Program-made: the position numbers and the translations under genes
Assembly: GCA_965215215.1 (NCBI GenBank)
Contig: OZ244043.1
Coordinates: 4,260,634 to 4,324,633, forward strand
Direction of reading: 5' to 3'
Source: CALDTK01 sp965215215
GTDB taxonomy: Bacteria; Bacteroidota; Bacteroidia; Chitinophagales; Saprospiraceae
Length of the DNA stretch: 64,000 bases
Shown here: positions 38,268-47,735 of the stretch, piece after piece
Numbering within the stretch: the stretch's first letter is position 1
Layout: every line of letters starts with the position of its first letter
The notes under the pieces: model-generated
The model's input: the letters and a program-made list of their open reading frames with translations, nothing else
What the model was told of the DNA's origin: nothing
Database searches by the model: none

Positions 38268-39215
38268 TTAAGCCCGGGCCGTTTCGCGGGTGAGCAATTG
38301 GAATACGTCCTCGACGCTGGCCTCGTCGCGGTGGAGCTCGAGCAGACCCCAGCCGGAGCGGAGGCAACGCTCGGCGAGCTGGGGGCGCAGTTCGAGGTCG
38401 GGGGCGACCCACACGCGGGCCGTGTTGCCCTCGGCGTCTACCCGGACTACCCCCGGTAGCCGCGCGAGCTCGGCGGCGGCGATGGGCTTCACGCAAACCA
38501 CGCGGACACTGACCTGCCCGGCCAAGCGGTCGCGCAGCGTACCGATCGAATCGTCGGCCACGAGCCCGCCGCGGTCGATGATGAGTACCCGCTCGCAGAG
38601 CGCCTGCACCTCCTGCATGATGTGGGTACTGAGGAGCACGATTTTGGACTCCCCGAGGTGACGGATGACGCCCCGGATCTCGGCGAGCTGGTTGGGGTCG
38701 AGCCCGCTGGTCGGCTCGTCGAGGATGAGGATGGCCGGATCGTGGATGAGGGCTTGCGCCAAACCGACGCGCTGGCGGTAGCCCTTGGAGAGCTGATTGA
38801 TCTTTTTGCGCTGCTCGAGCCGGAGTCCGACGAGCTCGACGACCTCCGCGACCCGGCGTGCCGGGTCGCGGAGCCGGTGTACGCCGGCCACGAAGCCGAG
38901 GTACTCGCGCACGTACATATCGGTGTAGAGCGGGTTGTGCTCGGGGAGGTAGCCGATCCGCGAGCGGACCGACGGCTCGGAGGGCCACGCGGGCGCGCCG
39001 TTGATCTCGATCCGCCCGGCACTGGGTTCGAGGTAACCGGTGATCATGCGCATCGTGGTCGATTTTCCCGCGCCATTGGGCCCGAGGAAGCCCGTAATCC
39101 CCGAACCGGCGGAGAAGCTGACGTCGTTGACGGCGAGTTGCGCGCCGAAGGACTTCGAGACGTTAGTTAGGATAATCAAGGCGGAGAGATCGAACGGTAG
39201 GGCAAGGATAGACAA
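38268..39215 (-). CDS. gldA: Gliding motility-associated ABC transporter ATP-binding protein GldA
   Basis: 315 residues as drawn. Walker A GPNGAGKS (45-52), signature LSKGYRQR, Walker B LILDEPTSGLD and the switch His in STHIMQ are all present. Family members begin only a few residues before the strand matching LTNVSKSFG, so a TTG at 39179 is an alternative start giving 303 residues. First gene of the minus-strand gldA-gldF-gldG-DUF4340-phospholipase operon; divergent from the lipoprotein at 39283, with promoters expected in the gap. Confidence 0.92.
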   Translation of the reverse strand: MSILALPFDLSALIILTNVSKSFGAQLAVNDVSFSAGSGITGFLGPNGAGKSTTMRMITGYLEPSAGRIEINGAPAWPSEPSVRSRIGYLPEHNPLYTDMYVREYLGFVAGVHRLRDPARRVAEVVELVGLRLEQRKKINQLSKGYRQRVGLAQALIHDPAILILDEPTSGLDPNQLAEIRGVIRHLGESKIVLLSTHIMQEVQALCERVLIIDRGGLVADDSIGTLRDRLAGQVSVRVVCVKPIAAAELARLPGVVRVDAEGNTARVWVAPDLELRPQLAERCLRSGWGLLELHRDEASVEDVFQLLTRETARA

Positions 39216-39282
39216 TCGAACCGGCTACCCCCAACGTGGTGTTTAGACGAACTCTCGGCCATTTTGTGACATCTTTGAAACC

Positions 39283-39660
39283 ATGAGCTACCGACACCTA
39301 TTGCCAGCGATCGCCGTCTTCGCACTCGGCCTGACGAGCTGTGGCGACGACGCCGCGGAGGTAACCACCGTTGAGGCCCCCGTGGCCGTAACCGCACCCG
39401 AACCCGAGCCCGAGGACGAGCTCGCCGCCGCCCTCGAGGAGGAGCCGGTCGCGGCCCCCGACCGCGCCGTCGCCAATACACCCGCGATCGAGAGCGACGC
39501 CCTAGATGCAGAGGGGGGCATGGGCGAGGGCGCCGACTACCTCACCCCGGAGGAGGTGCGCTACCAGCGGAGCAACGGTACGGCAGACTGGTCGGACTTC
39601 GACCTCGCCGACGCCGACGGTTTCGACGACGTCGACACCGGCGCCACAAACGGAAACTAG
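39283..39660 (+). CDS. Small acidic lipoprotein
   Basis: 125 residues. Signal peptide with lipobox LTSC (Cys20). The mature part is very acidic and low in complexity (EPEPEDELAAALEEEP; FDLADADGFDDVDTG), probably disordered on the cell surface or in the periplasm. No family recognised. Confidence 0.65.
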   Translation: MSYRHLLPAIAVFALGLTSCGDDAAEVTTVEAPVAVTAPEPEPEDELAAALEEEPVAAPDRAVANTPAIESDALDAEGGMGEGADYLTPEEVRYQRSNGTADWSDFDLADADGFDDVDTGATNGN

Positions 39661-39750
39661 CGTTCGGGCAGTTAAAGCTCCTAACCTTACACAGAGGCCT
39701 CTCAAGCGCGGGTAAACCCGGTGCTCGAGGGGCTTTCCACTATTACTGCC

Positions 39751-40461
39751 ATGCGTATTCCACTATTTATCGCCCTCCTCCTGCTCGGCATCGGTCGCCA
39801 GACCGCCCGCGCGCAGGCGCCCGTTACCCACAAGCCCTTCGACGAGGTGCTCCGACGGCACGTGAATCCCGACGGCGACGTCAACTACAAAAGCCTCCGC
39901 CTCGATCACTCCATGCTGGACGCCTACCTCGTCAGCTTGCGCGAAAACGCGCCGAACGAGACCTGGACGCGGGAGGATTCCCTGGTCTACTGGATCAACG
40001 CGTACAACGGGTTCACCATCGATCTCATCCTCGACAACTACCCGCTCGCGAGCATCAAGGACCTCGACGGCGGTGAGCCCTGGGACGTGAAGCGGATCCA
40101 GCTCGGGGACTCAACGTACAGCCTCAACCAAATCGAGAACGAGATCATCCGACCCCAATTCAAAGACCCCCGCATCCACTTCGCGGTAAACTGCGCGGCC
40201 GCGTCGTGCCCGCCAATCCGCCAGGAGAGCTACTACGCCAAGCGCGTCGATACGCAGCTCGAGCAGCAGGCGAAGAAATTCATCAACGACGAAACGTACA
40301 ACCGACTCGACGGCGACACCTTCACGGTGAGTAAGGTCTTCGACTGGTACGGGGGAGATTTCGGGGACCTCGCGGCGTACCTCGGGAAGTACCGCGAACT
40401 ACCCGCCGGGGTCGACCTCGAGTTCGGGGAGTACGACTGGTCGCTCAACAAGCAAGAATAG
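39751..40461 (+). CDS. DUF547 domain-containing exported protein
   Basis: 236 residues from ATG 39751, which gives a clean signal peptide (MRIPLFIALLLLGIG to about AQA). A GTG at 39721 would only add ten residues ahead of it. DUF547 features are clear: LVYWINAYNGFTIDLIL, IHFAVNCAAASCPPI and AKKFINDETYN. The DUF547 function is unknown; a Cys-containing catalytic site has been suggested for the family, and NCAAASCP fits that. Its TAG is directly followed by the GTG start of the FAD enzyme, so the two form an operon. One dispersed motif copy lies inside. Confidence 0.8.
   Translation: MRIPLFIALLLLGIGRQTARAQAPVTHKPFDEVLRRHVNPDGDVNYKSLRLDHSMLDAYLVSLRENAPNETWTREDSLVYWINAYNGFTIDLILDNYPLASIKDLDGGEPWDVKRIQLGDSTYSLNQIENEIIRPQFKDPRIHFAVNCAAASCPPIRQESYYAKRVDTQLEQQAKKFINDETYNRLDGDTFTVSKVFDWYGGDFGDLAAYLGKYRELPAGVDLEFGEYDWSLNKQE
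39935..39948 (-). repeat. GTTTTNGCGNAAGC motif copy
   Basis: GCTTGCGCGAAAAC (reverse of GTTTTCGCGCAAGC) inside the DUF547 gene. Confidence 0.7.
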
Positions 40462-41691
40462 GTGCCCGAATATATTGTAATTGGCGCCGGTGCAGCGGGG
40501 CTCGTAGCCGCCAACGCCCTGCACGAGCTCGGCAAGGAGGTGTTGGTGCTCGAACGGGCGGACGGACCGGGGGGTCGGCTCCGCACCGACGTTGTCGATG
40601 GCTACCGGTTCGACCGTGGATTTCAAATCTTGCTCACGGCCTACCCGGCGGTACTCAAGTGGCTCGATCTCGGGGCCCTCAACGTGCGGGCCTTCGAGCC
40701 GGGCGCACACATCCTACTCCCCGACGGCAGCACCACGCGGGTGGGCGATCCGCTCCGACGCCCCAAGCAGCTTCTAAAAACGTTGGGTTCGCCGATCGGG
40801 ACGCTGCTCGACAAGGCGCGTTTGCTGGCGCTCGTAGCGCACGTGCGTCGCCGTACCTGCGCGGAACTCTTCGCCGAGCCGGAGTCAACCACGGAGGAGT
40901 ATTTACAGCGACGTGGTTTCAACCGCGCCATGATCGAGCACTTCTTCAGGCCCTTCTACGGGGGTATTTTCCTGGAGCGCTACTTAGCTACCTCGAGCCG
41001 ATTTTTCACCTTTACCTTCAAGATGTTCGCCGAAGGCGACGCCGTTTTGCCCCGGCTGGGCATTCAGGCGATCGGGCAACAGCTCGCGGATAGGCTACCA
41101 AGTTCGTCGGTTAGGTTCAACGAAACGGTAGCCGCTGTTTTGCCGGAAGGCGTGGAATTATCGTCCGGAGAACGCGTGGACGCCGCGCACGTACTCGACA
41201 CGCGTCCACCGGCGGGGAGCGCGGCCGGCGACGCGGTCGAGTGGCTGAAAACGATCAACGTCTACTTTAGCGCCAAGCACACCGCCTTGCCCCTGCGCAC
41301 GATCACGTTGCTGCCGGGCGGTAGGTCGGTCAATAACGTCGCCGTGGTCAGCGGCGTACAGCCGAGCTACGCGCCGAGTAGGCAGCACCTGATCAGCGTG
41401 TCCGTCTACGCACCGAGCGGTGGCGATTTAGCTTCCTACGCCCGCCTGGTCAGACAGGATCTAGCGCCTTGGCTCGCCGATGAGCTCGACGACTGGACCG
41501 CCCTGAGGCACTACGAGGTCGACCCCGCCCTGCCCTTTTCGCCGCACACCGAGTGGACGGCCCTCCCCCACCGCTGGCGAACCCCGCGTGGCAATCTCCA
41601 CTTCGGCGACTGGCGTCTGCACCCGAGCCTGCAGGCGGCCATGCACAGCGGGCAGCTGGCCGCGGAGAGCTCGCTGCGGCCCGGCTACTAG
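40462..41691 (+). CDS. FAD-dependent amine oxidase / protoporphyrinogen oxidase-like protein
   Basis: 409 residues. The N-terminal Rossmann FAD-binding motif VIGAGAAGLVAANAL (5-19) is followed by ADGPGGRLRTD, the second conserved motif of the flavin amine oxidase superfamily. A late FGDWRLHPSLQAAMHSGQ matches the C-terminal FAD-contacting block. Substrate unknown; carotenoid or porphyrin-type substrates occur in relatives. It starts with GTG immediately after the DUF547 stop, implying translational coupling. Confidence 0.82.
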   Translation: MPEYIVIGAGAAGLVAANALHELGKEVLVLERADGPGGRLRTDVVDGYRFDRGFQILLTAYPAVLKWLDLGALNVRAFEPGAHILLPDGSTTRVGDPLRRPKQLLKTLGSPIGTLLDKARLLALVAHVRRRTCAELFAEPESTTEEYLQRRGFNRAMIEHFFRPFYGGIFLERYLATSSRFFTFTFKMFAEGDAVLPRLGIQAIGQQLADRLPSSSVRFNETVAAVLPEGVELSSGERVDAAHVLDTRPPAGSAAGDAVEWLKTINVYFSAKHTALPLRTITLLPGGRSVNNVAVVSGVQPSYAPSRQHLISVSVYAPSGGDLASYARLVRQDLAPWLADELDDWTALRHYEVDPALPFSPHTEWTALPHRWRTPRGNLHFGDWRLHPSLQAAMHSGQLAAESSLRPGY

Positions 41692-41719
41692 CACCGCTGC
41701 CCGGCCACTAGAAAGCGAA

Positions 41720-41749
41720 AGGCCCGGTAGTCGCTCGACTACCGGGCCT
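41720..41749. terminator. Bidirectional terminator hairpin
   Basis: AGGCCCGGTAGTCG and CGACTACCGGGCCT form a perfect 14-bp stem with a two-base loop, between the convergent FAD enzyme gene and kbp. An A-rich run (GAAAGCGAAA) on the left gives a T-rich tail for the minus-strand gene. Confidence 0.85.
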
Positions 41750-41774
41750 CGAACTCGGTCGATCCAGGGGCCGA

Positions 41775-42266
41775 CTAGCGCTTCGGTACGCGGAGCATCT
41801 GCCCGGGGTAAATCTTGTCCGGATCCTTAAGCATCGGCTTATTCGCCTCGAAAATAGCGTCGTAGGCCTTCGCGTCGCCGTAGTACTTCTTGGCGATCTT
41901 GGAGAGCGAGTCACCGCTCTTCACTTCGTAAAAATCGGCTTCCGGCTCCTTGTTGGTTACGGTAAGGCGATCGTCGACGCTCGCGATGCCGTTTACGTTG
42001 CCGAGGGCGAGGATGAGCTTCTCCTTGTGGGCTTGCTCCTGGACCTGGCCGTAGATCGTGGCCTTGTCGCCGCTCACTTTGAGGTCCATATTCTCGATCG
42101 GGATCCCGATGGCGTCGACCACGCCGCGCAGGGCTACCCCGCGCTGGCGCTCGAGGTTTTCGGCCGAGGCAGCGTCCTTCGCGGCGGCGGCCTTCGTGGC
42201 GGCCTCGTCGTTGTCTTTACCGAAAACTTTGGCTCCGGCGTCCTTGAGGAATGAAAATACTCCCAT
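41775..42266 (-). CDS. kbp: BON and LysM domain protein, Kbp/YgaU family
   Basis: 163 residues starting MGVFSFLKDAGAKVFG. A BON domain (about 45-105; NVNGIASVDDRLTV) is followed by a LysM domain (about 112-163; YEVKSGDSLSKIAKKYYG ... IYPGQMLRVPKR). The pattern follows the E. coli potassium-binding protein Kbp (YgaU) closely from end to end. ATG 42266 is used because it matches the family N-terminus; an ATG at 42302 would add 12 residues. Cytoplasmic, likely K+ sensing or buffering by homology. Confidence 0.88.
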   Translation of the reverse strand: MGVFSFLKDAGAKVFGKDNDEAATKAAAAKDAASAENLERQRGVALRGVVDAIGIPIENMDLKVSGDKATIYGQVQEQAHKEKLILALGNVNGIASVDDRLTVTNKEPEADFYEVKSGDSLSKIAKKYYGDAKAYDAIFEANKPMLKDPDKIYPGQMLRVPKR

Positions 42267-42451
42267 GTTTACTGAGGGTTTAGGTGTGTGGTGAACGTAC
42301 ACGAACGTACGCCCGCTAATAAGCGGCGCGAACGCCCCGCTTGTTCGATGGGGAAAGCCGGGCTTCGGGCAGACGATATGCTCGCGTATCTTCGCGCAAC
42401 TTTTCGCGTACGTGCCTATTTGAGCCGCGCCGTAAGTTTAAAATTATCAAT

Positions 42452-45400
42452 ATGCAAGGGAAAGGGGTCGTGAGGTTTTTCCTCGTCCTGCTGACGATCA
42501 TCTGCATCTACCAGCTTTTCTTCATCGTTCCGGCCAACCGGGTCGAAGATGATGCCGTGGCCTTCGCCGAATCTCAGACGACCGGGCTCGAGGGCATCGC
42601 CCGGGATACGGTGTACAACCGCGCGCGGCGCGCCTACCTCGACTCCATGTCGAACGAGGTGGTGCTGTCGATTCCGTTGCTGCGGACCTTCACCTACGCG
42701 CAGGTCAAGGAGCAGCAAGTGGCCCTCGGGCTCGACCTGAAGGGCGGCATGAGCGTCGTGATGCAGGTCGACCTGCGCTCCTTCCTCGAGCAGCTCTCCG
42801 GCGACAGCAAGGATCCTACCTTCGTCGAAGCGCTCGACGCCGCCGACGTCGAGCTCGCCAACGCACAGTCCGACTACATCACGCTGTTCGTCGACGAGTT
42901 CCGGGAACGCGCTCAGGGCAAAACGCTGGCCAGTGTATTCGGCCGCAGCGAAGTGCTGCGCGACCGCGTCAACTTCGAGACCACCGACGGTGAGGTAGCC
43001 CGCTTGTTGCGCGAGCTCGCGACCGAAACCGTGGCGCTGACCAACAGCCTGCTCAAGCAACGCATCGACAAGCTCGGGGTAACGCAGCCGAACATCTCCC
43101 TCGACGAGGCGCGCGACCTCATCGTCGTCGAGCTTCCGGGCGTCGAGAACCCCGCCCGTATCCGCAGCTTCCTGCAGTCGACGGCCCGCCTCGATTTCTG
43201 GAACGTCTACCGCGTGAGCGACCCCGGCATCTTCCAGGGGCTGGCGGCCGCCAACGAGGCGCTCGGCGCGAGCGGCGTCGAAACCGAGGTCGAGGAGGAG
43301 GAAGCCATCCGTCAGGATACGACCTACGTGCTCGATGAGCTCGGTAACGAGACCTCCGAGATCGACACCATCGTCTCTGTCTTCGGCGACGGAAACGCGC
43401 TCGCCGACTCCGGTCCGCTCTTCGACCTCATGGCCCCCAACAACCAAGGCGCCCGCTCGCCGGCCGTGATCGGCCAAGTCGAGCGCAACAATCGGCCCCG
43501 CTTGTTGGAGCTGCTCAACAGCGAGGAGGTAACGCGCAACCTCCCCGCGGACGTTCGCTTCCGGATCGGTCAGAAGCCCGCCCAAGACTACGCCACCCGC
43601 GAGTACGGCAGCCGCTACGACGTGTACGCGCTCCGCGCGAACCCCGGCCGCGAGGAGGCCGCGCTGAGCGGTGAGCACGTAGTGAGCGCGGAGCAGAGCA
43701 CCGATCCGACCACCGGTGAGGTGGTGGCCAACCTCGGGATGGACGACCAGGGGGCGCGGACGTGGGCGGAGATTACGACCAAAGCCGCCCCCGAACGGCG
43801 GGAGTTCGCGATCGTCCTCGACGACGAGGTGGTGAGCGCGCCAACGGTAAACAGCCCGATCACCGGGGGCAACTCGCAGATCAGCGGGGGCTTCACGGTG
43901 CAGGAGGCGCAGGACCTCGCCGCCAAACTGCAGGTAGGCCGGCTTCCGGCGCAGACACGCATCATCCAGGAATCCATCGTCGGTCCGACGCTCGGTCAGG
44001 AGAATATCAACTCCAGTCTGCGCGCACTTCTGATCGGCTTCGGCTTGGTCATGGTCTTTATGGTCGCCTACTACGCCGGTGCCGGACTCGTGTCGATCGT
44101 CGCCCTCCTCGCCAACATCTTCTTCATCTTCGGTGCCCTGTCGAGCTTCGGCGTAGTACTTACCCTACCGGGTATCGCGGGTATCGTACTTACCATCGGT
44201 ATGGCGGTAGACGCGAACGTGATCATCTACGAGCGTATCCGCGAGGAGATGCTCGCGGGCAAATCTCAGATGGTCGCCGTGAAGGACGGCTTCTCCAACT
44301 CCTACTCCGCGATCATCGACGCGAACGTAACGACCCTGCTCACCGCGTTGATGCTGTTCTACTTCGGCCTCGGACCGATCAAAGGGTTCGCCGCGGTGCT
44401 CATGATCGGCATCTTCACTTCCGTTTTCACGGCAGTGCTCGTCACCCGCTTGATCATCGACTGGTACAACGACGGCGAGCGTCAGCTCTCCTTCTCGACG
44501 GGCTGGTCGGCGAAGGTGCTCTCGACGGTCAACATCGACTGGATGAGCAAACGTAAGATCGGTTACGGGATCAGCGCCGTGCTCGTGCTCGGTAGCCTGG
44601 TCAGCATCTTCACCCGGGGTTTCGATCTCGGGGTAGACTTCAAAGGTGGCTACAGCTACAACATCGAGTTCGTTGACGCGGACGTTCCACGCGACGTACT
44701 CGAGACTTCACTCACGGAGGCGTTCGACGGGGCGACTCCCGTCGTTAAGGCCGTAGACGGACAAAACCAGTACAACGTCACCACGAGTTATCAGGTCGAT
44801 AACCCGGCCGAAGACGCCGATCAGATCGTCGAGGAGGCCCTATTCCGCGGGGTATCCGCCGTGCAGCCGGGGCTAGCGATCGCGGACTTCCGCAACGCCG
44901 AGCGCACGAACAGCACGCGCATCGTTAGCTCGACGAAGGTAGGTCCTACCATCGCCGACGATATCCAAGCGTCGTCCTACGAGTCGGCCATTTTCGCCTT
45001 GGCGTTGATCTTCTTCTACCTCTTCATCCGCTTCTCCCGCTGGGAGTATTCTGCGGGTGCGGTGATTGCGCTATTCCACGACGTGATCATCACCCTGGGT
45101 GCCTTTAGCCTGTTTTACGGCGTACTCCCCTTCAACATGGAGATCGACCAGGCCTTCGTCGCCGCGATCCTCACCGTGATCGGCTACTCCGTAAACGATA
45201 CGGTCGTGGTCTACGACCGTATCCGGGAGTTCATCGGTACCTACACCGGGCGTACGAAGGAGGAGATCTTCAACTTGGCCATCAACTCTACGCTGAGCAG
45301 GACGCTGATTACATCGGGCACTACCCTCCTCGTGGTCCTGATGCTATTCCTCTTCGGTGGTGCGAGCATCCGGGGGTTCGCCTTCGCCCTGCTCGTCGGT

Positions 45401-45556
45401 ATCCTGATCGGTACTTACTCCTCGATCTTCGTCGCCTCGGCAGTCGTCAATGACTTGGTCAAAGACATCAAGGTCCGCAAGACCAAGACGGTGCGCACGT
45501 CCACCGGGAGCTTCACGAGGACCGCCCCCACCGAAACGACTCCGACCGAAGCTTAA
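42452..45556 (+). CDS. secDF: Protein translocase SecDF (fused SecD and SecF)
   Basis: 1034 residues. SecD half: membrane segment 7-25, GLDLKGG near 93, a large periplasmic domain and six-helix bundle with TIGMAVDANVIIYERI near 580. SecF half: a new first helix near 700, GVDFKGG, and TVIGYSVNDTVVVYDRIRE near 908. It uses proton motive force to help Sec-dependent export, which feeds all T9SS cargo here. The fusion is common in Bacteroidota. ATG 42452 gives the standard N-terminus (MQGKGVVRFF); 37 upstream in-frame codons look non-coding. Followed by a strong terminator. Confidence 0.96.
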   Translation: MQGKGVVRFFLVLLTIICIYQLFFIVPANRVEDDAVAFAESQTTGLEGIARDTVYNRARRAYLDSMSNEVVLSIPLLRTFTYAQVKEQQVALGLDLKGGMSVVMQVDLRSFLEQLSGDSKDPTFVEALDAADVELANAQSDYITLFVDEFRERAQGKTLASVFGRSEVLRDRVNFETTDGEVARLLRELATETVALTNSLLKQRIDKLGVTQPNISLDEARDLIVVELPGVENPARIRSFLQSTARLDFWNVYRVSDPGIFQGLAAANEALGASGVETEVEEEEAIRQDTTYVLDELGNETSEIDTIVSVFGDGNALADSGPLFDLMAPNNQGARSPAVIGQVERNNRPRLLELLNSEEVTRNLPADVRFRIGQKPAQDYATREYGSRYDVYALRANPGREEAALSGEHVVSAEQSTDPTTGEVVANLGMDDQGARTWAEITTKAAPERREFAIVLDDEVVSAPTVNSPITGGNSQISGGFTVQEAQDLAAKLQVGRLPAQTRIIQESIVGPTLGQENINSSLRALLIGFGLVMVFMVAYYAGAGLVSIVALLANIFFIFGALSSFGVVLTLPGIAGIVLTIGMAVDANVIIYERIREEMLAGKSQMVAVKDGFSNSYSAIIDANVTTLLTALMLFYFGLGPIKGFAAVLMIGIFTSVFTAVLVTRLIIDWYNDGERQLSFSTGWSAKVLSTVNIDWMSKRKIGYGISAVLVLGSLVSIFTRGFDLGVDFKGGYSYNIEFVDADVPRDVLETSLTEAFDGATPVVKAVDGQNQYNVTTSYQVDNPAEDADQIVEEALFRGVSAVQPGLAIADFRNAERTNSTRIVSSTKVGPTIADDIQASSYESAIFALALIFFYLFIRFSRWEYSAGAVIALFHDVIITLGAFSLFYGVLPFNMEIDQAFVAAILTVIGYSVNDTVVVYDRIREFIGTYTGRTKEEIFNLAINSTLSRTLITSGTTLLVVLMLFLFGGASIRGFAFALLVGILIGTYSSIFVASAVVNDLVKDIKVRKTKTVRTSTGSFTRTAPTETTPTEA

Positions 45557-45571
45557 GCCGCTTCCGACGTA

Positions 45572-45619
45572 GGGCGGCGGGGCGGCTTGCGACAACAGTC
45601 CGCCCCGCCGCCCGTTTTT
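45572..45619 (+). terminator. Strong intrinsic terminator ending at the next gene's start codon
   Basis: GGGCGGCGGGGCGG (45572-45585) and CCGCCCCGCCGCCC (45600-45613) form a perfect 14-bp GC stem followed by GTTTTT. The T-run ends 1 bp before the ATG at 45621 of the next gene. Confidence 0.85.
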
Positions 45620-45620
45620 C

Positions 45621-47693
45621 ATGCGTATGTCGCACAACGTCTGGCGCACTCTGGCTTTCTCCCTCGCGGCCGTGCTGGCCGCGTGCACTTACACGCAAAA
45701 AATCACCGACGGGGCCACGGCCTACGAGCTGCGGCGCTACAGCGAGGCGGTCCCGCTCCTCAAAGCGGAGTACAACAAGGCGAAGAGTCGCGTCGACCAG
45801 GGTCAGCTTGCGCTAAAACTCGGAGAGAGCTACAGGGCACTGCACGAACCCGCCGACGCGCTCGAGTGGTACCGCCTGGCCTACGATTACCAGGCCGGTC
45901 CCGAGGCTTTGGAATCGTACGCCAACATGCTCATGCAAACCGAGCAGTACGTCGAGGCGCTGGCCGCCTACAAGGAGCTCGGGCTGGAAATCGGCAGTCG
46001 CTATCAGTACCGACGCCAGGAGCAGGCCGCCGAACTCGCCCGGACCTGGGACGCCGAAACGCAGTCGAGCTACACCGTATCCGAGACGGACTTCGGGAGT
46101 GCCGCCGATGATTACGCCCCGAAGTATACCCCCGACGGACAACTCCTGATCACGAGCGATCGCCCCCGTTCGACCGAGGCTACCGGGGAGGACGATCTGT
46201 ACGCCTGGACGGGCCGCGACTACAGCGACCTGTACGTGCAGCCCCTCCCGAGCGGTGAGGCCGAACCGCTCAGCGACCGCGTCAACGGGGAGTACAACGA
46301 GGGCACCGGGGCGATCAGCCCGGACGGAAACTTCCTCGTATTCTCGCGCTGCGCGCCGCTCGGCTTCGAGACGGGTTACTGCCAATTGCTACTCTCCGAG
46401 CGCGACGGTGCCGACTGGGCCGAGCCGCAGCCCCTACCCTTCCAACTCGAGGAATTCAACTACGTGCAGCCGGCGTGGTCGGCCGATGGGTCGATGCTCT
46501 ACTTCTCCTCCGACCTCGAAGGGGGCCTCGGGGGCTACGACCTGTACGTGGTCGAGCGCAAACCCGCCGACGACTGGACGGAACCCCAGCCGCTCCCCCG
46601 CACGATCAATACGTCGGGCAACGAGCATTTCCCCAGCGTAAACGGGGACACGCTGCTGTTTAGCTCCGACGGCCTGGCCGGTGTCGGGGGACTCGATATT
46701 TACTCCGTCTACCCCCTGGGCGGGGGCACGTGGTCGACCCCGTTTAACCTCATGCCCCCGATCAACGGCGGCGGTGACGATTTCGGGATCACCTTCGCCC
46801 CCGACCGGAACAGCGCCGATCATCAGTACGGCTACTTGAGTAGCTCGCGGGGCGACGGACGCGATCGGATCTTCAAGTTCGAACAACTCCCGACGCCCGA
46901 GCCGCCGGTCGATTCCACCCTAACGCGTCTGCCGGAGTGGACGTTGAACGTCTACGTCGTGGAGACCATCCTCGCCGATCCAACGAATCCCAGCAGTCAG
47001 CAGCTGGGCAAGCGCTCCCTCGAGGGTGCTACGCTGAAGATCGAGCCGACCTCGCGCTCCGCGGATCTACGGGAGGTAGAGCCCGGTGTTTTCGCGCTTC
47101 CCCTCGCCGACAGCACCAACTATCGCTTCCTGGCCTCGGCGCCCGGCTACCTCAACCGAGACGCTAGCTTCTCGACGCGACGCATGCGCCGCCGACCGGG
47201 CAGCACCGACCAGTCTTTCGAATTGGAGATCGAGCTCAACAAGATTTACGCCGGTCGGGAGATCGCCCTCGAGAACATCTATTACGACCTCGATGAATCG
47301 GCCATCCGGCCCGACGCGGAGCCAACGCTCGTGAAGCTCGCTCGCGACCTACAATTAAACCCGGATCTACGTATCCGTCTCGGGTCGCACACGGATTGCC
47401 GCGGTGGGGATGCCTACAACCGGGCACTCGCCCAACGGAGGGCGGAAAGTGCGGTTCAGTTTCTCATCGAGCAGGGGATTGCCGCCGAGCGACTCGAGGC
47501 CGTCGGCTTCGGCGAGGACGTGCCGCTGTCCGAATGCTCGTGCAGCCGCTGCACCGAAGCGGAGCACCAGCTTAACCGGCGTACCACGTTTGCCGTATTG
47601 GAAACTGCGGCCGGCGAGGACACCGGTGAGCCGGGCGCCGTTCCAGAAGACGCCCAGGGGGTCGTTCCCGACACGGGCGATGGACGGCGCTAG
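45621..47693 (+). CDS. PorE-like OmpA family lipoprotein with TPR and WD40-like (PD40) repeats
   Basis: 690 residues. Lipobox LAAC (Cys22 from ATG 45621; ATG 45627 is an alternative). In order: TPR-like helices (about 30-135), a PD40/WD40-like propeller (about 150-420; YAPKYTPDGQLLITSDRP, GAISPDGNFLVFSR, PAWSADGSMLYFSSD), a beta-sandwich (about 430-540) and a C-terminal OmpA peptidoglycan-binding domain (RLGSHTDCRGGDAYNRALAQ). This order is that of PorE, which ties the T9SS machinery to the cell wall in Porphyromonas. PorE identity is inferred from architecture, since related OmpA/TPR/PD40 lipoproteins exist. Confidence 0.82.
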   Translation: MRMSHNVWRTLAFSLAAVLAACTYTQKITDGATAYELRRYSEAVPLLKAEYNKAKSRVDQGQLALKLGESYRALHEPADALEWYRLAYDYQAGPEALESYANMLMQTEQYVEALAAYKELGLEIGSRYQYRRQEQAAELARTWDAETQSSYTVSETDFGSAADDYAPKYTPDGQLLITSDRPRSTEATGEDDLYAWTGRDYSDLYVQPLPSGEAEPLSDRVNGEYNEGTGAISPDGNFLVFSRCAPLGFETGYCQLLLSERDGADWAEPQPLPFQLEEFNYVQPAWSADGSMLYFSSDLEGGLGGYDLYVVERKPADDWTEPQPLPRTINTSGNEHFPSVNGDTLLFSSDGLAGVGGLDIYSVYPLGGGTWSTPFNLMPPINGGGDDFGITFAPDRNSADHQYGYLSSSRGDGRDRIFKFEQLPTPEPPVDSTLTRLPEWTLNVYVVETILADPTNPSSQQLGKRSLEGATLKIEPTSRSADLREVEPGVFALPLADSTNYRFLASAPGYLNRDASFSTRRMRRRPGSTDQSFELEIELNKIYAGREIALENIYYDLDESAIRPDAEPTLVKLARDLQLNPDLRIRLGSHTDCRGGDAYNRALAQRRAESAVQFLIEQGIAAERLEAVGFGEDVPLSECSCSRCTEAEHQLNRRTTFAVLETAAGEDTGEPGAVPEDAQGVVPDTGDGRR
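45806..45819 (-). repeat. GTTTTNGCGNAAGC motif copy
   Basis: GCTTGCGCTAAAAC (reverse of GTTTTAGCGCAAGC), read as Leu-Ala-Leu-Lys in the PorE-like gene. Confidence 0.7.
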
Positions 47694-47735
47694 CCACCGC
47701 GTGCTCGGCCACCGTGCGCTCGTACGGGACCGTGG

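Noticed and set aside
34242..41151. GTTTTGCCGNAAGGC at 34242 and 41137 counted as copies of the dispersed motif
   Set aside because: Two mismatches to the strict pattern; kept only as a possible variant so as not to inflate the count.
42416..43678. 420-codon open frame opposite secDF
   Set aside because: A by-product of GC-rich codon use in secDF; the sense strand has unmistakable SecD motifs.
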